Part shown: in pieces, positions 15,677-27,939 of the stretch
Numbering within the stretch: position 1 is the stretch's first letter
How the letters are laid out: every line of letters starts with the position of its first letter
Source of the DNA: Cannabis sativa
Lineage: Eukaryota; Streptophyta; Magnoliopsida; Rosales; Cannabaceae
Length of the DNA stretch: 64,000 bases
Direction of reading: 5' to 3'
Assembly (NCBI RefSeq): GCF_029168945.1
Contig: NC_083606.1
Coordinates: 12,798,041 to 12,862,040 of the forward strand
Notes under the pieces: generated by a model
Seen by the model: only the letters and a program-made list of their open reading frames with translations
Told to the model about the DNA's origin: nothing
The model's database searches: none
Position numbers and translations under genes: made by a program

Positions 15677-18600
15677 TTAAAATATCTTGAAGAGCAGGCC
15701 ACCATGTGTGGCGAAGAACGGAGCAAAAACGAGTGATTCCACAGCCATTAGCTTGATCAGGATGTTGAGAGATGGCCCGGATGTATCTTTCAGGGGATCA
15801 CCAATGGTGTCACCGATAACCGCTGCCTTGTGTGGGTCTGAACCTTTCGGGCCAAGGCTTCTTGCGTGCTCTGAAGATCCAGCCTAGATAGAAATACAAG
15901 ACAAATTAAGATATCACCCAAAAACACCAACTTTAATAATCTTTTCAAATGTGTTAATACTTGAATGTATACCTCAATATATTTCTTGGCATTGTCCCAA
16001 GCACCACCGGTGTTGGATGCAGAAATGGCAATCTGTCAATGAGAAGAGATTTAAGTCAAAAACACAATCGTCAATATCTTTTATGAATGAGAAAATCATC
16101 TTGAATTTTACCTGTACACCGGAGATAAGGGATCCGGCAAGGACACCAGAGAGGGTTTCAACACCGAAAAAGATTCCAACAATGAGTGGTGTGAGCATGA
16201 CAAGAGCACCCGGTGGGATCATCTCCTTGATGGAGGCATCAGTTGAGATCTTCACACAGGTAGCATAGTCAGGCTTGGTAGTGCCCTCCATGAGACCAGG
16301 GATGGTGTTGAACTGTCTACGCACCTCCTCAACCATCTTTAGAGCTGCACTTCCTACACTCTTCATTGTCATGGCAGAGAACCAATATGGAAGCATGGCA
16401 CCTACAATCAAACCAATGAACACCTTTGGGGTTAAGACATCGACGGTTGTAATAGCTGCACGGCTGACGAAAGCACCGAAAAGAGCTAGGGATACAAGGG
16501 CAGCAGAGCCAATAGCAAAACCCTGAAAAAGAAATAGAAAGCAACTATCAGGCACAATTCATCTTCTAAAGAGCTTTTGAGAAAATTAAACTGTTGTTGA
16601 TGCTGACGGAAGAACTAATGTTCTTAGTTTTAAAAATAACTTGTGAGAGAAGGGAACAAGACAAAAGTTAATTCTAAAGAGCAGGGTTCACACATTCCCC
16701 TTGTGCTTGCTGAAAACCAGGACCCAGATGACAAAGTAAAAAAGTAACACTAGAAGGGTACAAAGAATTTCAAACCTTTCCAATTGCAGCAGTAGTGTTT
16801 CCGGCAGCATCAAGAGCATCAGTTCTCTCTCGGATTCTGTGGCTCATACCAGCCATCTCAGCAATACCTCCAGCATTGTCACTGATTGGACCATATGCAT
16901 CAATGGCCAATCCAGTTGCTATGGTACTCAGCATTCCAAGTGCAGCTACAGCAATACCATACATAGCAGCAAAGCTAAAACTAACAAAAATGCTTGCTGC
17001 AATAGCAAAAATGGGAATGATGACAGATTTGTATCCCAATGCGAGACCAAAGATAACATTAGTGGCAGCTCCAGTCCGGCAAGAATCAGCAACATCTTGC
17101 ACAGGGCTACACAGTTAAAAGAAAATAGTCAACTCCCAATCATTGCACTGGAATACCATATACCAAGATAAAAAGATGCTTACCTGTATGCATTGCTAGT
17201 ATAATACTCAGTTACGAAACCGATGATAAGTCCAGCCCAGAGACCAACAGCAACACATAAGAAAAGTTGCCTGTGCAGAGAAAAGAAAATATTTTAGCAC
17301 AACAAAGAAAGACATAGCAAGCAACACAAGAAAGTTTTATAATTACAACTTACCAGTTATGTACAACTTTCTGTGTTCCAAAATTGAAGATGGTGAAGGT
17401 AGATGGAAGGGCAATCCAACTAACAACAGCAATTCCAATAGTCATCAGAGCAGTAGAAATGATTAGCTGCTTCTTTAACGCGGGTTCAATTTCATTCACG
17501 TTCTTTATCTCGAAGAAATCAGTTGCGAAGAGGGTGGTGAGCAAACATACAAGGATACCAACGGAACTGATAATGAGAGGATATAGCATAGCAGTCAGCT
17601 CGTGATTAATCCCAAAGGAGGAGATGGAAGCAACAACAAGAGCAGCACAAGAGGACTCAGCATATGAGCCAAAAAGATCTGATCCCATACCAGCTATATC
17701 ACCAACATTGTCACCAACATTGTCAGCAATGACCTGAAGACATGAAAGTTATAAATATAAGATTATTTATGTATGTTTAAAATAATAAATAAAAAAGACT
17801 AACTATTATAATTTTTAAAAAGAAAAAGTGAGCTGATGCTTACAGCAGGGTTCCTCGGGTCATCCTCGGGGATGTTCCTCTCAACCTTACCAACAAGATC
17901 AGCACCAACATCAGCAGCTTTGGTGTAGATGCCCCCACCAACTCTACCAAAGAGAGCCATGGAAGATCCACCAAGCCCATAACCAGTTATAGCTTCAAAA
18001 AGGCCTTCCCAATCATCACCGTAGTACAGCTTGAAGAGATTGATAGTAATAAAAAGAACCAATAGACCACTTGCGGCAAGGAGAAATCCCATTACGGCAC
18101 CAGACCTGAATGCAGTAATAAAAGCCTTTCCAACACCTTTTCTTGCCTCAAGCGTTGTTCTAGCATTTGCATAGGTAGCTATTTTCATCCCAAGGAAACC
18201 AGAAACCACTGACGTGACGGCACCAAGAATAAAGGAAATGGTGCTAAAGACAGCATTAGCAAGTGCTGGCTTGCAAACTTTAGTCTTGTCATAGGTGCAC
18301 GGCTGGCTACTTGTGCTGAATCCCTCCACAGAGCCAAGGAAAAGAAAAATCAAGACAGCAAAGATTGCCATGAAAATGCCAACATACTGGTACTCAGTGA
18401 AAAGGAAGGAAGTTGCTCCTGTACATCCAATCACATACATTAGAACATTTCAAGACACTGTAGTCCCAATAGCCACATTTCATGACTACAATAAACGGTA
18501 ACTTTATTTTAGAAGGCCAATACTTAATAAGGCATGAAAATCAATCTAAAAACATGTCACTGGTGAAAGGCCCATCACACGACTTTGAAGTATGGGTAAC

Positions 18601-20064
18601 TTGAGAACCACTAGTAACTTTACACAAATATGTGAATTATAACATAAGATATTTGCAACTTTACTGGCATCTAGCAAACCGGAATATTATATCAGACCAT
18701 CAAATTATTTATAATTAGAACATGGGACGGATTTCTCAAGACAAATTCTCTCATTAAGTAGGAAAAAAATTCAAATCCCAGATGGGATTCTACATGTCAT
18801 GTTCTGCTATGAAAAAATCATTTGATAAAGTACAAAAGTATTATAGCAGGCCCATGAATAGTATTATGTTTTCTCCACGAGGATTAATGTTTCAAATATA
18901 TATATAATAAGTTATATGTATAAAATAATAAGGATGTTAAGTCTTTAGTGGCTTAAATGCTGTCTGATCCTGTATCGAATCATTTAACATTGTATAAAAA
19001 CCTTATAAATCCAGGGAAGCTCAAAACCAAGAGGCAATATCAATACATTCTAGAACTAGTACCTCCTATAAGTTGGCAAAACCTAGAAACGGGGAACCCC
19101 ACCTATTATATTTTAAAAAGTTTCAAAATGGTAGAGCCCGTCTAAACAAAGATCTTTTGTATCTAAGAAGTAAGAAGTAGTGCAGTCGTGCTTAAATGAA
19201 AGGAGCACACAAAATTCAAAATGAAAACAACCCATACAAAATTTGCAAATGATAATAATTTATGAAGTAAAAAAGTATAGAAAAATACAATTACGACTCA
19301 ATGGACAAATTTTCACTTGCGTGCAGTAATTATGCATACCCATGTACAGCATTAATATAATATATTAAAAATGAAAAATAAATAAATAGATCTGAACAAC
19401 AAATTTAAGGTAACAGGAAACAAGATACAATTACAATAAAGAATCAACGTCAATTACAAAACAATAAATTTTAATGGTGGACCCCAATTTCAACAACAGT
19501 GACGTTCTCAGATCTAATTTACAAAACAAAATTGGATAGTTCGCAGAGCTTTCGAGTTGTTCAACCATTTTCTTATCATGAGGTACACAAACTCTTAAAT
19601 TATTTTATTATATATAAATACATGTAAATATCCTAACACTCACAATTAAAATATATCCAAACAAAATTAATGAAACCCTAAACTAATATCAATTTAAGAA
19701 TCCAGTCGAATGCAAAGAAAACGAAAAGACAAATAACAAAACGACGTCGGATCTGCAGCCAAAAAAAAAAACATGAAATGAACTCAAGAAAAAGGAGAGA
19801 TGTAAATAATGAACCTTCAGATATGGCGTTTTGGATTTCAGCACACTTAAGTACAACGTTGTGGTCGTTAAGTCCTTCCTCCTCTTCGATGAGGTGATCG
19901 GCGTAGCCATTCTTTCCGTTGTTGTGAGCTTCTCTGGTCGTCGGAGAGAGCTTAACTTTCGATACCAAATACCATTGAAGCAACGAGAACGCGATTCCGA
20001 CCACCGCGCAAGCCGGAATTAAAATCTGCGTCCCAAGATCTGGCAGAATCACCGTCCCCAACAT
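15677..20064 (-). CDS. AVP1: Vacuolar H+-translocating inorganic pyrophosphatase (type I), 8 exons
   Basis: The product hydrolyses pyrophosphate and pumps protons into the vacuole; it is a multi-pass tonoplast protein. Exons in transcript order: 20064-19815, 18418-17844, 17733-17354, 17270-17184, 17106-16776, 16522-16112, 16032-15973, 15883-15677 (stop TAA 15677-15679). All introns are GT...AG and all joins keep frame, giving 2301 bases, 766 residues, the normal size for the plant type I family. The substrate motif [11 protein letters not shown] falls at residues 253-263. The DNVGDNVGD motif starts at 279, so Asp279, 283 and 287 agree with the mung bean enzyme. The C-terminal [13 protein letters not shown] motif is intact, and the protein ends in LLFKIF. 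Start: ATG at 20064 ([11 protein letters not shown]); the in-frame codon upstream at 20082 is TTG and is not needed. Intron 1 is long (about 1.4 kb). No lesion was seen. Confidence 0.97.
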
Positions 20065-20220
20065 AGTCGCCGGAAAATTCAACCCTCAAAAATAAAAATT
20101 TTAAAAAATAAACAGAGAAACGAAAGATTTGGAGATAAGAGAAACAGTGTGTGAATATATATAATATAGATATATATATAGATATGGAAGAGGGTGGAAG
20201 AGGGGGCATATATATAGGTG
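20065..20220 (-). promoter_or_regulatory. Probable 5' UTR and core promoter of the H+-PPase gene
   Basis: On the minus strand a TATA-like run (cctatatatatg, 20207-20218 on plus) lies about 145 bases before the ATG. It is followed by a second AT-alternating run and a pyrimidine-rich leader. Spacing suits a plant core promoter with a UTR of about 100 bases. The transcription start is not determined. Confidence 0.4.
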
Positions 20221-20399
20221 AGTTAGAGAGAGAAATGAAGACGATGAGTGAGGGCGTGTGGTTAAAATTTATAATAAATAAAGTTTTTGCAACAAAAAAT
20301 ATAAATAATAAAACATATATGTTGAAATATATAAATAATTCGAAAAATATAAGGAGGGAGATGGAGAAGGGGATGAGGGAACAGTGCCAGGTGGCCTAG

Positions 20400-21944
20400 A
20401 TCTGATTGCTTTTCTAATTAATTAAAAAAACAAAGATAATTTTGTAATTATTAATTTTTAATAAATGTATTTTTTGTAATTAGTTGGAAAATAACGTTTA
20501 TTTTTAGTAATTGAGAAGTAACAGCACTGTCCAATACACAGTCAATTTTGGCGTTTCATTTTTCCTTATTTTAGATTTTGTTTGTTCAACTTTTTTTAAA
20601 ATATTTAATCCTTTCAATTCAGTTACATTTGGGCTTAAATTTGTCTAATTTAAGAAATCAAGTAGTGATTATAAAACGAGTTGTTGTTAAAAAAAAAATT
20701 ATATATATAATATATACAGTAATTTGTGGTATAAATATTTAATTTTAATTTTTAGCTGCAATAAATTTATAATTTTAGAACTCTGTAAGTATAATTCTTC
20801 ATTGCTAGAAGTCTTGAATTTTTAATTTTTTTTAAAAAAAATAATTTATATGTACCAATAAAGAAATAACGCGTGAATAATGACTTGACATTTAATATTG
20901 AGGTTATAAATATAACTTGGCTATTATTCTCACTAAAAATTAAACTTAAGTATTTGCTACTAGGAGTTAAATTTAAATATTTATACCGCAAATTACTCTA
21001 TAATATAATATATATTAGCTATAAATGGACCATAATATTGTTGTCACAAAAATTGTTGTAGAAAATAATTATATTATCCTTTCTCTTTATAACGATTGAA
21101 GAAAGAGGCTGAGTTCCAAATATTAGTATGTTTATTTTTCATTAATATATGTTATCAAATTATCAATGTATGTTTTATTGAAAAAAACAAAAATATTATG
21201 GGTGTGATAAAAATAAAAATGTAAATAAAAAAAAAAATGTATTACCAAAATATATACATTTTTTGTTCTAAGAAAAAATATACATTTTTATTATAGATTA
21301 AATTACATTGTTATAATATTTATTTAATTATTAAAAATCTATTATGTGATTAAAGCTTGGTAGCTAACATAAAAAATGTGTTTAATAATTTTTTATATTG
21401 AAGACAAAAAATAAAAATGTTAATTTTTTTTATTTTACTTTTTTTTTTAAGTGAGAAGAGAGAAAATAAAGTGAGAGAAGGTGAAAAGAAAAAAAGGAAA
21501 TTTTATTTACACCTCAAAAATTTTTAAAGACACCTCATTTTAATAATTTTTATTTTATATAAAATTTATATTTTTAATTGTATTAAGTTTTTTAAACTTT
21601 TTTCTTCCAAATTATATTCTTAAAAAATATATCTATCAAATAAAAATAAATTATATTTTAAATATTATGAAAAAAAAAAAATTAAAGTAAAAAATTATAC
21701 GAAATTTTCTTAGAAAAAAAAATAAAAATATACATACATGAGTTAGAAAATATTATTGAAATGAAATCAAAATAAGTATTGAAACTAACATAAAATAGTG
21801 TGAGGAAATTTTTTTAAAAAAAATATTAAATGAAATTTCTAAAAATTATTTACGTTTATATTTTTTTTAATAATAGGGTGTATTTATAATTTTATGGGGT
21901 GCAAATAGAACTTCTCAAGAAAAAATCATGATAAAAAAATAAAA
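20400..21944. other. AT-rich intergenic DNA, nothing recognised
   Basis: Long A/T runs and AT microsatellites. No reading frame longer than about 75 codons and no terminal repeats that I could pair. Confidence 0.5.
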
Positions 21945-22318
21945 GGGTAAATATCATTTTGGACCCTGTGTTTTATAAAATTTATTATTTGGACTCTCTG
22001 TTTTGTTAAATGACAAAATAGACCTTATATTTTCCAAAATAGTAAAAATAAGACTTTAAGCTCAATTTTTGACAATTTATTTTTTAATAAAACCAACTTG
22101 AAAATGATTTATAACACGAACATATACAAAAAATATAACCAGATTTACCAAAATATCTTTAGGTCGGATTATAATTTAGTTTTATTTTGACAAAAAATCA
22201 GTTCAGGATTCTGTTTGTATCAATTTTAGAAAATACAGGATCCATTTTGTCATTTAACAAAACAGATGGTCTAATTAATAATTTTTGTAAAATAAAATGT
22301 CTAAAATAATATTTACCC
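21945..22318. mobile_element. MITE with 9-bp TSD (MULE-like), copy 2
   Basis: 374 bp, clearly related along its length to 13953-14328. Ends are gggtaaatatcattttgga and, at the right, its degenerate complement. The 9-bp duplication aaaataaaa is at 21936-21944 and 22319-22327. It is more diverged than copy 1, so probably an older insertion. Non-coding. Confidence 0.75.
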
Positions 22319-22486
22319 AAAATAAAATTGTGTAAATAAACGATGGTAATAAAAACTGTTTTAAGAAGTATATTTTTTAAAAGTATTTTTACTTTTCTAA
22401 TTATAAAAACAAAAACTTATTTGAATAGTAATTACAGAACATATTCAACATAAAAAACTAAAAATATTTATATTAGTCTATAGAAT

Positions 22487-23056
22487 TAGGGGTGAGCAAC
22501 GGTCGGTTTGGTTGGTTTTTTACACAAAAAAAAATTCAAAATTCGGTTTTCAATTTTTATTGTTATAATCTGAAAATAAGTTTTTAAATTTTCTATAATT
22601 ATTTGAAAATTAAAAAAATTAGAGTACTGTATCAAATATCATATAATTTAAGAATAAACTTTCTTAGTTAAATAAATAATGTAAACTAAACTTTTTTAAA
22701 TTTATTCAAATTATTTGTGCTACTAATATGGTAATGAGTTATATTAAAAAACTCGTAAATGCATCAAATTATAATAAAATAAATCAATGAATAATTGAGA
22801 TTTTAAATAAAACAAGATATATGTAAAACTAGTTTCATAAAATTTTATATTAAATATGTACAAAAATAATATAATTATAATGTATATATATGTTCGATCA
22901 GTTCTCGGTTTAATCGGTCGGTTTGCCATTGATACTAAAAACTGACCATGTTCAGGTGGTTTTAACCGAAGGCAATTTTTTTGGTTTTCAATTTCTTTCG
23001 GTGTGCGAACAATCAATGTACTCGATTTGATCGATTTCTTAGATTTTTTGCTCACA
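22487..23056. mobile_element. Possible hAT-type non-autonomous element remnant
   Basis: The left end reads taggggtgagcaacgg followed by repeated 'cggtttggttgg'. Near the right, 'aatcggtcggtttgcc' and 'tttgctcac' (about 23047-23055) form a partial inverted counterpart. The GGGGTGAGCA start and CGGTTTGG subterminal repeats resemble hAT-derived MITEs. No convincing 8-bp TSD was found, so the boundaries are approximate. Confidence 0.35.
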
Positions 23057-23059
23057 GAC

Positions 23060-25047
23060 AGAAAAAAAAAAATATTTGGACTTGCAAAAAAAACCATGTG
23101 AATTATTTGACTACTTTTTATTTAGTCACATGGTATTATAAATTTTTGTAGTAGACACTCTTAAAGATCCTTTTAGAAGACCTTTCAATGTGTTTTAACA
23201 TTCAGAAATAATTTTTAAGTTTATTTTTTCTTTTATGATCATATACATTGTAGCTATTTAGGGTCAGTTGTAAATTTTTAAAAAATTTCAAATAATTTAC
23301 AATCTTGAAAATAAAATTTAAATAATTACATACCACGCGTACAAGAAAAAACAATTCACATATAATAAAATATATAGATCTTATTTTCGGCTACAACAAA
23401 TAAAAGATCTACCAAAACATCCCTTTAAAAGAGGGCCTACTAAAATATCCCTTTAAAAAGTGTATTGGAGACTTACCCCATGATATTATACTATTATTAG
23501 CCACAACATAACTTAATAATAAAAATACATTAAAAAAAGGATAGATTTAGAAATTAATATTTTATTTTATTTTATTTTTCTTTTGTAAAGTATTTTATTA
23601 TTATTAATTTTTTTGAATAAATCTTGTAATTTTATTAATAGCAATCCACTAAAATAATAGCTTGTAATCTAATGGAGACATCTCACTTGTTAGAGGGATT
23701 AAAATTAAGAAAATTAGGCAAATAATTTGTCTAATTCTTAGATCGTTTGACAAATATATTAAAAATAAAACAAGATGAAAAATATTGAAGCATCACAATA
23801 ACCTTAATAATATATATATTCAGTTTCATCTACCGCTAAGAAGACACAGCAGTAGAAATTGTTGCAGTATGTTCATTCAACCTTGCAGCTTGAGTACTCA
23901 ACTATTATGCAATGTAAGTAATTGTACTCTTAACAACCTCTTCAGTCACATAGAATTTGTTATTCACAACTACTAAAAGCGATTTATTAGTGTAAAGAAT
24001 AAAGAATAACCAACAACAAAACAAAATAAAATCATGTTAACACTCAAAATTATGTCACAGAAACAAGATTAAAATACTTAAAATTATATCAACTGTAACA
24101 AAAATTGAACCATAATAGTAAAATACAATTCTAATCAAACTGTACCTACGTTAAAGAAAGGGCGACGGCCCCGGTAAGAGAAAAAAAAAATAATCTTCTG
24201 TAGTTATAAATTTAAAAGCAAAAAAATCTTAATTTTATTTTTTGAATGGATAAATTCATGATTTTTTTTTTTTAAGATGAAATTCATTTTCATATTTTAT
24301 TATCTATGTGTTGTGGGAATAAAGCGAACAAGGGATTCCTAAAGAAAAAGATAATTTGTACTAAGAAAAAAGATAACTATAAAAAAAAATATGCCCTTTC
24401 CAAACCAACGAGTTTCTGACACCGACAATGCAAACCGCTCATGAAACTACGTCGTTTTGTGGTTTTTTTTGGAGCTTACTAAGTAACAACTAACAACGTT
24501 GTCAAATAGGAATGAAGTCCCAAAGTTTCAGGTGTATTATTTGTGTTTTTTCACTTTTATTTTTGGGAAGGTGTGTGATTTTATCATTCCCTTGTCTTTT
24601 ATAATAAATCGAAAGCTGACGTGTCGGTTATTCGGATAACGGATAAGTATCACTCATGGCGTATTTTAGACGCAGGCCGTTCAGGAATCGTCCACTTTTA
24701 TAAAATTATACTATTTTATTTATACTTAAAAACTTTTTTTAATTAATTTTTATTTATCTATTTTTCCCAATTTTAGATTTCTTTTAAAATATATATTTTA
24801 GATTTATGATTGATACAATATTATTCTGCCATGCACAAGCATTCTATCATAAACTATTGATGATAATCATTATTTTTCTTAACAAGATGATAATTATTAA
24901 ATTCCCTTTTTAATTTTAGTGTCCAATTATGACAATCCACCGAATGGGTTAAATTTAAGCCCAGGTTGAGTTTAAGCAAACGGTTAGTTATGTTACATTG
25001 GGCCCACATTTCTTTTTGAAATAACATTTGCCCACATTGATAATCTT
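23060..25047. other. AT-rich intergenic DNA, nothing recognised
   Basis: No gene-like frame. A slightly less AT-rich stretch at about 24400-24680 has no domain or ORF that I can name. Confidence 0.45.
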
Positions 25048-25055
25048 TATTTATT

Positions 25056-26729
25056 GGGAAACTTACAAAAATACTGTTTTTTTCCCAAGTTTTACAATAA
25101 TACTGCCACACGGCAATAATTCTTTTTTACTGTCCAAGCCTCTTTTTTTTTTCTTTCATACTGTCCAGACCTAAAATATTTACTTTTATACTGTTAACAG
25201 TAATAAAGCACAAACGGCACCTCCTTCGTGATTGGGGATGGACAAATCAACACCAGAATCATAGAAACACCAGGAAAAAACCATAAAATCTGGTAAAGAG
25301 AAAAAAAATTACTAAATCAACAACAATCCTATAAAAAAAACATAAGAAAACACTACTAAAACAACACAAAAAAAAAACCACAGAATATATAAAAAAAAAA
25401 ACAAGCATAAAAAAACTTTGGAATGGTAGTATTTCGATCGGGTGTACTTGGATTCCCATCCTATAAAAAAACATAAGAAAACACTACTAAAACAACACAA
25501 AAAAAAAAATTTAAGAACATAAACAACAAGCATAAAAAAACATTAAAACTAAAATAATGAAATGACACACCTCGACAACCCTTTTCCTAATTATGTCTTC
25601 GAACAGATCAGTTGATTGAACAATCTTCACTTGGTATTTACTCTTTTCCTAAGAGTTAACAAAATAAAACCAAAACAACAACAAGACACAGAGTCAAACA
25701 AACAGAAAACTATAAAATAAGACTAACAAAAAAAAAACATGCAAGAGAAAAAAAATAAGAAATATAATCAACTTGAAAAACTCTTAAAACAACACAAGAT
25801 CAATAGAAAAAAACCTTATCAAATTTGGGAGACTTTTGAACTTTCTTTCGGCTGTTTGCAACAAACAGACAACTATAAAATAAGACTAACAAAAAAAAAC
25901 ATGCAAGAAAAAAAAAATAGGAAATATAATCAGCTTGAAAAAACTCTTAAAACAACACAAGAACAATAGAAAAAAACCTTATCAGATTTAGGAGACTTTT
26001 GAACTTTCTTTCGGTTGTTTGCATCTTTTATATATATATATGCTTGTCTATCTTCACTGATCTAAAAAAAACCAATGTCAAATTAAGTTTTTCTTTTAAA
26101 CCCCTTATATATAGATGGAGAAAAGGTTGAGATAGAGAAATATTTGTGAACAAGTTTACTACAACAAAAGGACAGTCAAGAAAAAAAAAAAAAACGTATA
26201 GAGAGAGAGAGAAGGAAAAGAAGAGAGGAAGTGAAAGAGTTTAGGAGGTGGGTTTTGCTAGTGAAGCACTAAACAAGATCTTATGCCTTATAGTAATAGA
26301 GACACAAGGATAAAGGAGAGAGAAACATATTTTTTTTACAGGCAAAGAGGAAATATGGAGGGAGTTTTATGAAAAAGAAAATTAAAATTAAAAAAATAAA
26401 TAAATAAATAAAGTTGATGAGAGGGTTGCTTTAGTGAGTAGTGTATTGTCACATCTCACATCCAAATCAATCACTCTAATAAAACAAAAAAAATTAAATT
26501 TTGATGTGGGTATTATTTCTTATTTTATTATTATTAATATAAAATGATGAAACATGAATATGACAACAATGCAACAGTAAACTGCTATATTATTATTATC
26601 AAACACACGGCTAAAGTTTAAAAGGCAGTAAACTGCCAAAAAAAAAAAAACAGTATAAATGTTGTATTTGCCGTGCAACAGTATAAATGTAATAAAATGG
26701 GAAAAAACAGTACATGGTGTAAATTTCCC
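25056..26729. mobile_element. 1.67-kb non-autonomous element with long terminal inverted repeats
   Basis: The left end (gggaaacttacaaaaatact...) and right end (...gtgtaaatttccc) are inverted repeats for about 70 bases. They share the landmarks 'tactgttttttccca', 'atactg' and 'cacggca'. A perfect 8-bp duplication tatttatt flanks it (25048-25055 and 26730-26737); read as 9 bp it has one mismatch. The interior is A-rich and carries two internal duplications: about 45 bases at 25331-25375 and 25462-25505, and about 160 bases in tandem at roughly 25698-25861 and 25862-26022. No transposase is present. It is either hAT-like (8-bp TSD) or MULE-like (long TIR). Confidence 0.65.
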
Positions 26730-26832
26730 TATTTATTCTATATTTTAGTTATGTAATACTAAGTTATTGTTACTTGTAATATAAATATAATTATTTTTTT
26801 TAAGTAGATTTAATTAAGTGATAATACATATA

Positions 26833-27068
26833 GGATCGTTTGGTACATCTTATTACACTGTATTGTATTGTATAATATTATATTAAATTGTATTTTAAAC
26901 AATATTTTTATGTAAAACTATACGTGATATTAATTTTTATAGACATCTAAATATATAATATTTTAGTATAAATTTAAGTTTAATATAGTATTATACAAAA
27001 ATATGATACATAATTCAATTCAATATAATACAATACAATATGACCTAATATGACGTTCCAAATGAGCT
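26833..27068. mobile_element. Small MITE (236 bp)
   Basis: The left end ggatcgtttggtac and right end (gttccaaatgagct) are inverted with mismatches. Inside them 'tgtattgtattgtata' and 'tataatacaatacaata' are also inverted. The six bases catata occur on both sides (26827-26832, 27069-27074) as a possible TSD. The 'TCGTTTGG' start is common in plant MITEs. Superfamily not assigned. Confidence 0.5.
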
Positions 27069-27563
27069 CATATATTCAATTTTTTTAGTTAAGTAATGTA
27101 TTTTTATTTTTTTTAATCTTTGAAATAGGGTTTGAGATTTTTAATCTTTAAATTTTTTTATCTATTGCAGTTACATTGATGTACTCTTTAGATTTGATTA
27201 TATATACACATATTTTATATGTATAATAAAAGAATCTAAAAAATAAAATTAATTTTTTTATATGAAATATCTACATAATTTTTATTTTTAAATATATAAT
27301 AATATTATAAAATTAATAAAAAATATTAAGTAATTGGGATATTAATTGCACTGTACAATCACTTTATTTTATCTATTTTAATTTTTACCTTCATTTCTAT
27401 ATTGTTTAATATATACCAATTTTTATAGATGATGTCATTATTATATATTTTAGGTTAATGTAAATTATGTGATACATTTAAGTGGAAGGCGAGGGTATAT
27501 TAGGCAACCCACCCACAAAAGTGGGTAGATTTTAATAAAATATAATATAAGAGTATTTTTTAT

Positions 27564-27939
27564 TAGGGATAGCAATTATACCCGCGGGTTCGGGTACACG
27601 CCCCTAATGGGGTGGGTACGAGGGTTGACTTTCGGGGGCGGGGGCGGGTATGAGTTTAAAGATTCATACCTGAGTCGGAAACAGGGCGGGGGCGAGAAAA
27701 TAGATACCCGCCCCGATATGATATATGTATATATTTAAATTTTAAAATAATAACTACTACAATTAAAATAACTTCATGCTTTAGGATTTTTATTGATTAT
27801 ACTCTTTTTTTTACTATACACACTATTCCACTTAAGTTTATTGTTTTACTAAGTTTTTATGATTATTTTTTTTAATTCTCTTTAAGACATTATTTTTTTT
27901 TTCGAAAATATATATGTAATGGGTACCCGATGGGAATCG
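27564..27939 (+). mobile_element. Left part of a hAT-like MITE, interrupted by a copia-type LTR
   Basis: It starts tagggatagcaattatacccg and continues with GC-rich 'cgggtacacgcccc', 'gggggcggg' and 'tacccgcccc' phrases, then an AT-rich core, then 'gggtacccgatgggaatcg' at 27920-27939. These are the usual subterminal GGGTACCCG repeats of a common plant hAT MITE type. The other terminus is absent: the sequence runs directly into LTR1 at 27940, and no matching right half follows 39384. Confidence 0.5.

Noticed and set aside
19678..20082. Longer H+-PPase N-terminus starting at 20082
   Set aside because: The codon at 20080-20082 is TTG; ATG at 20064 gives the usual family N-terminus.
25312..25533. 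Phe/Val-rich frames that look like membrane proteins
   Set aside because: They translate A-rich duplicated blocks of the TIR element; hydrophobicity is a base-composition effect.
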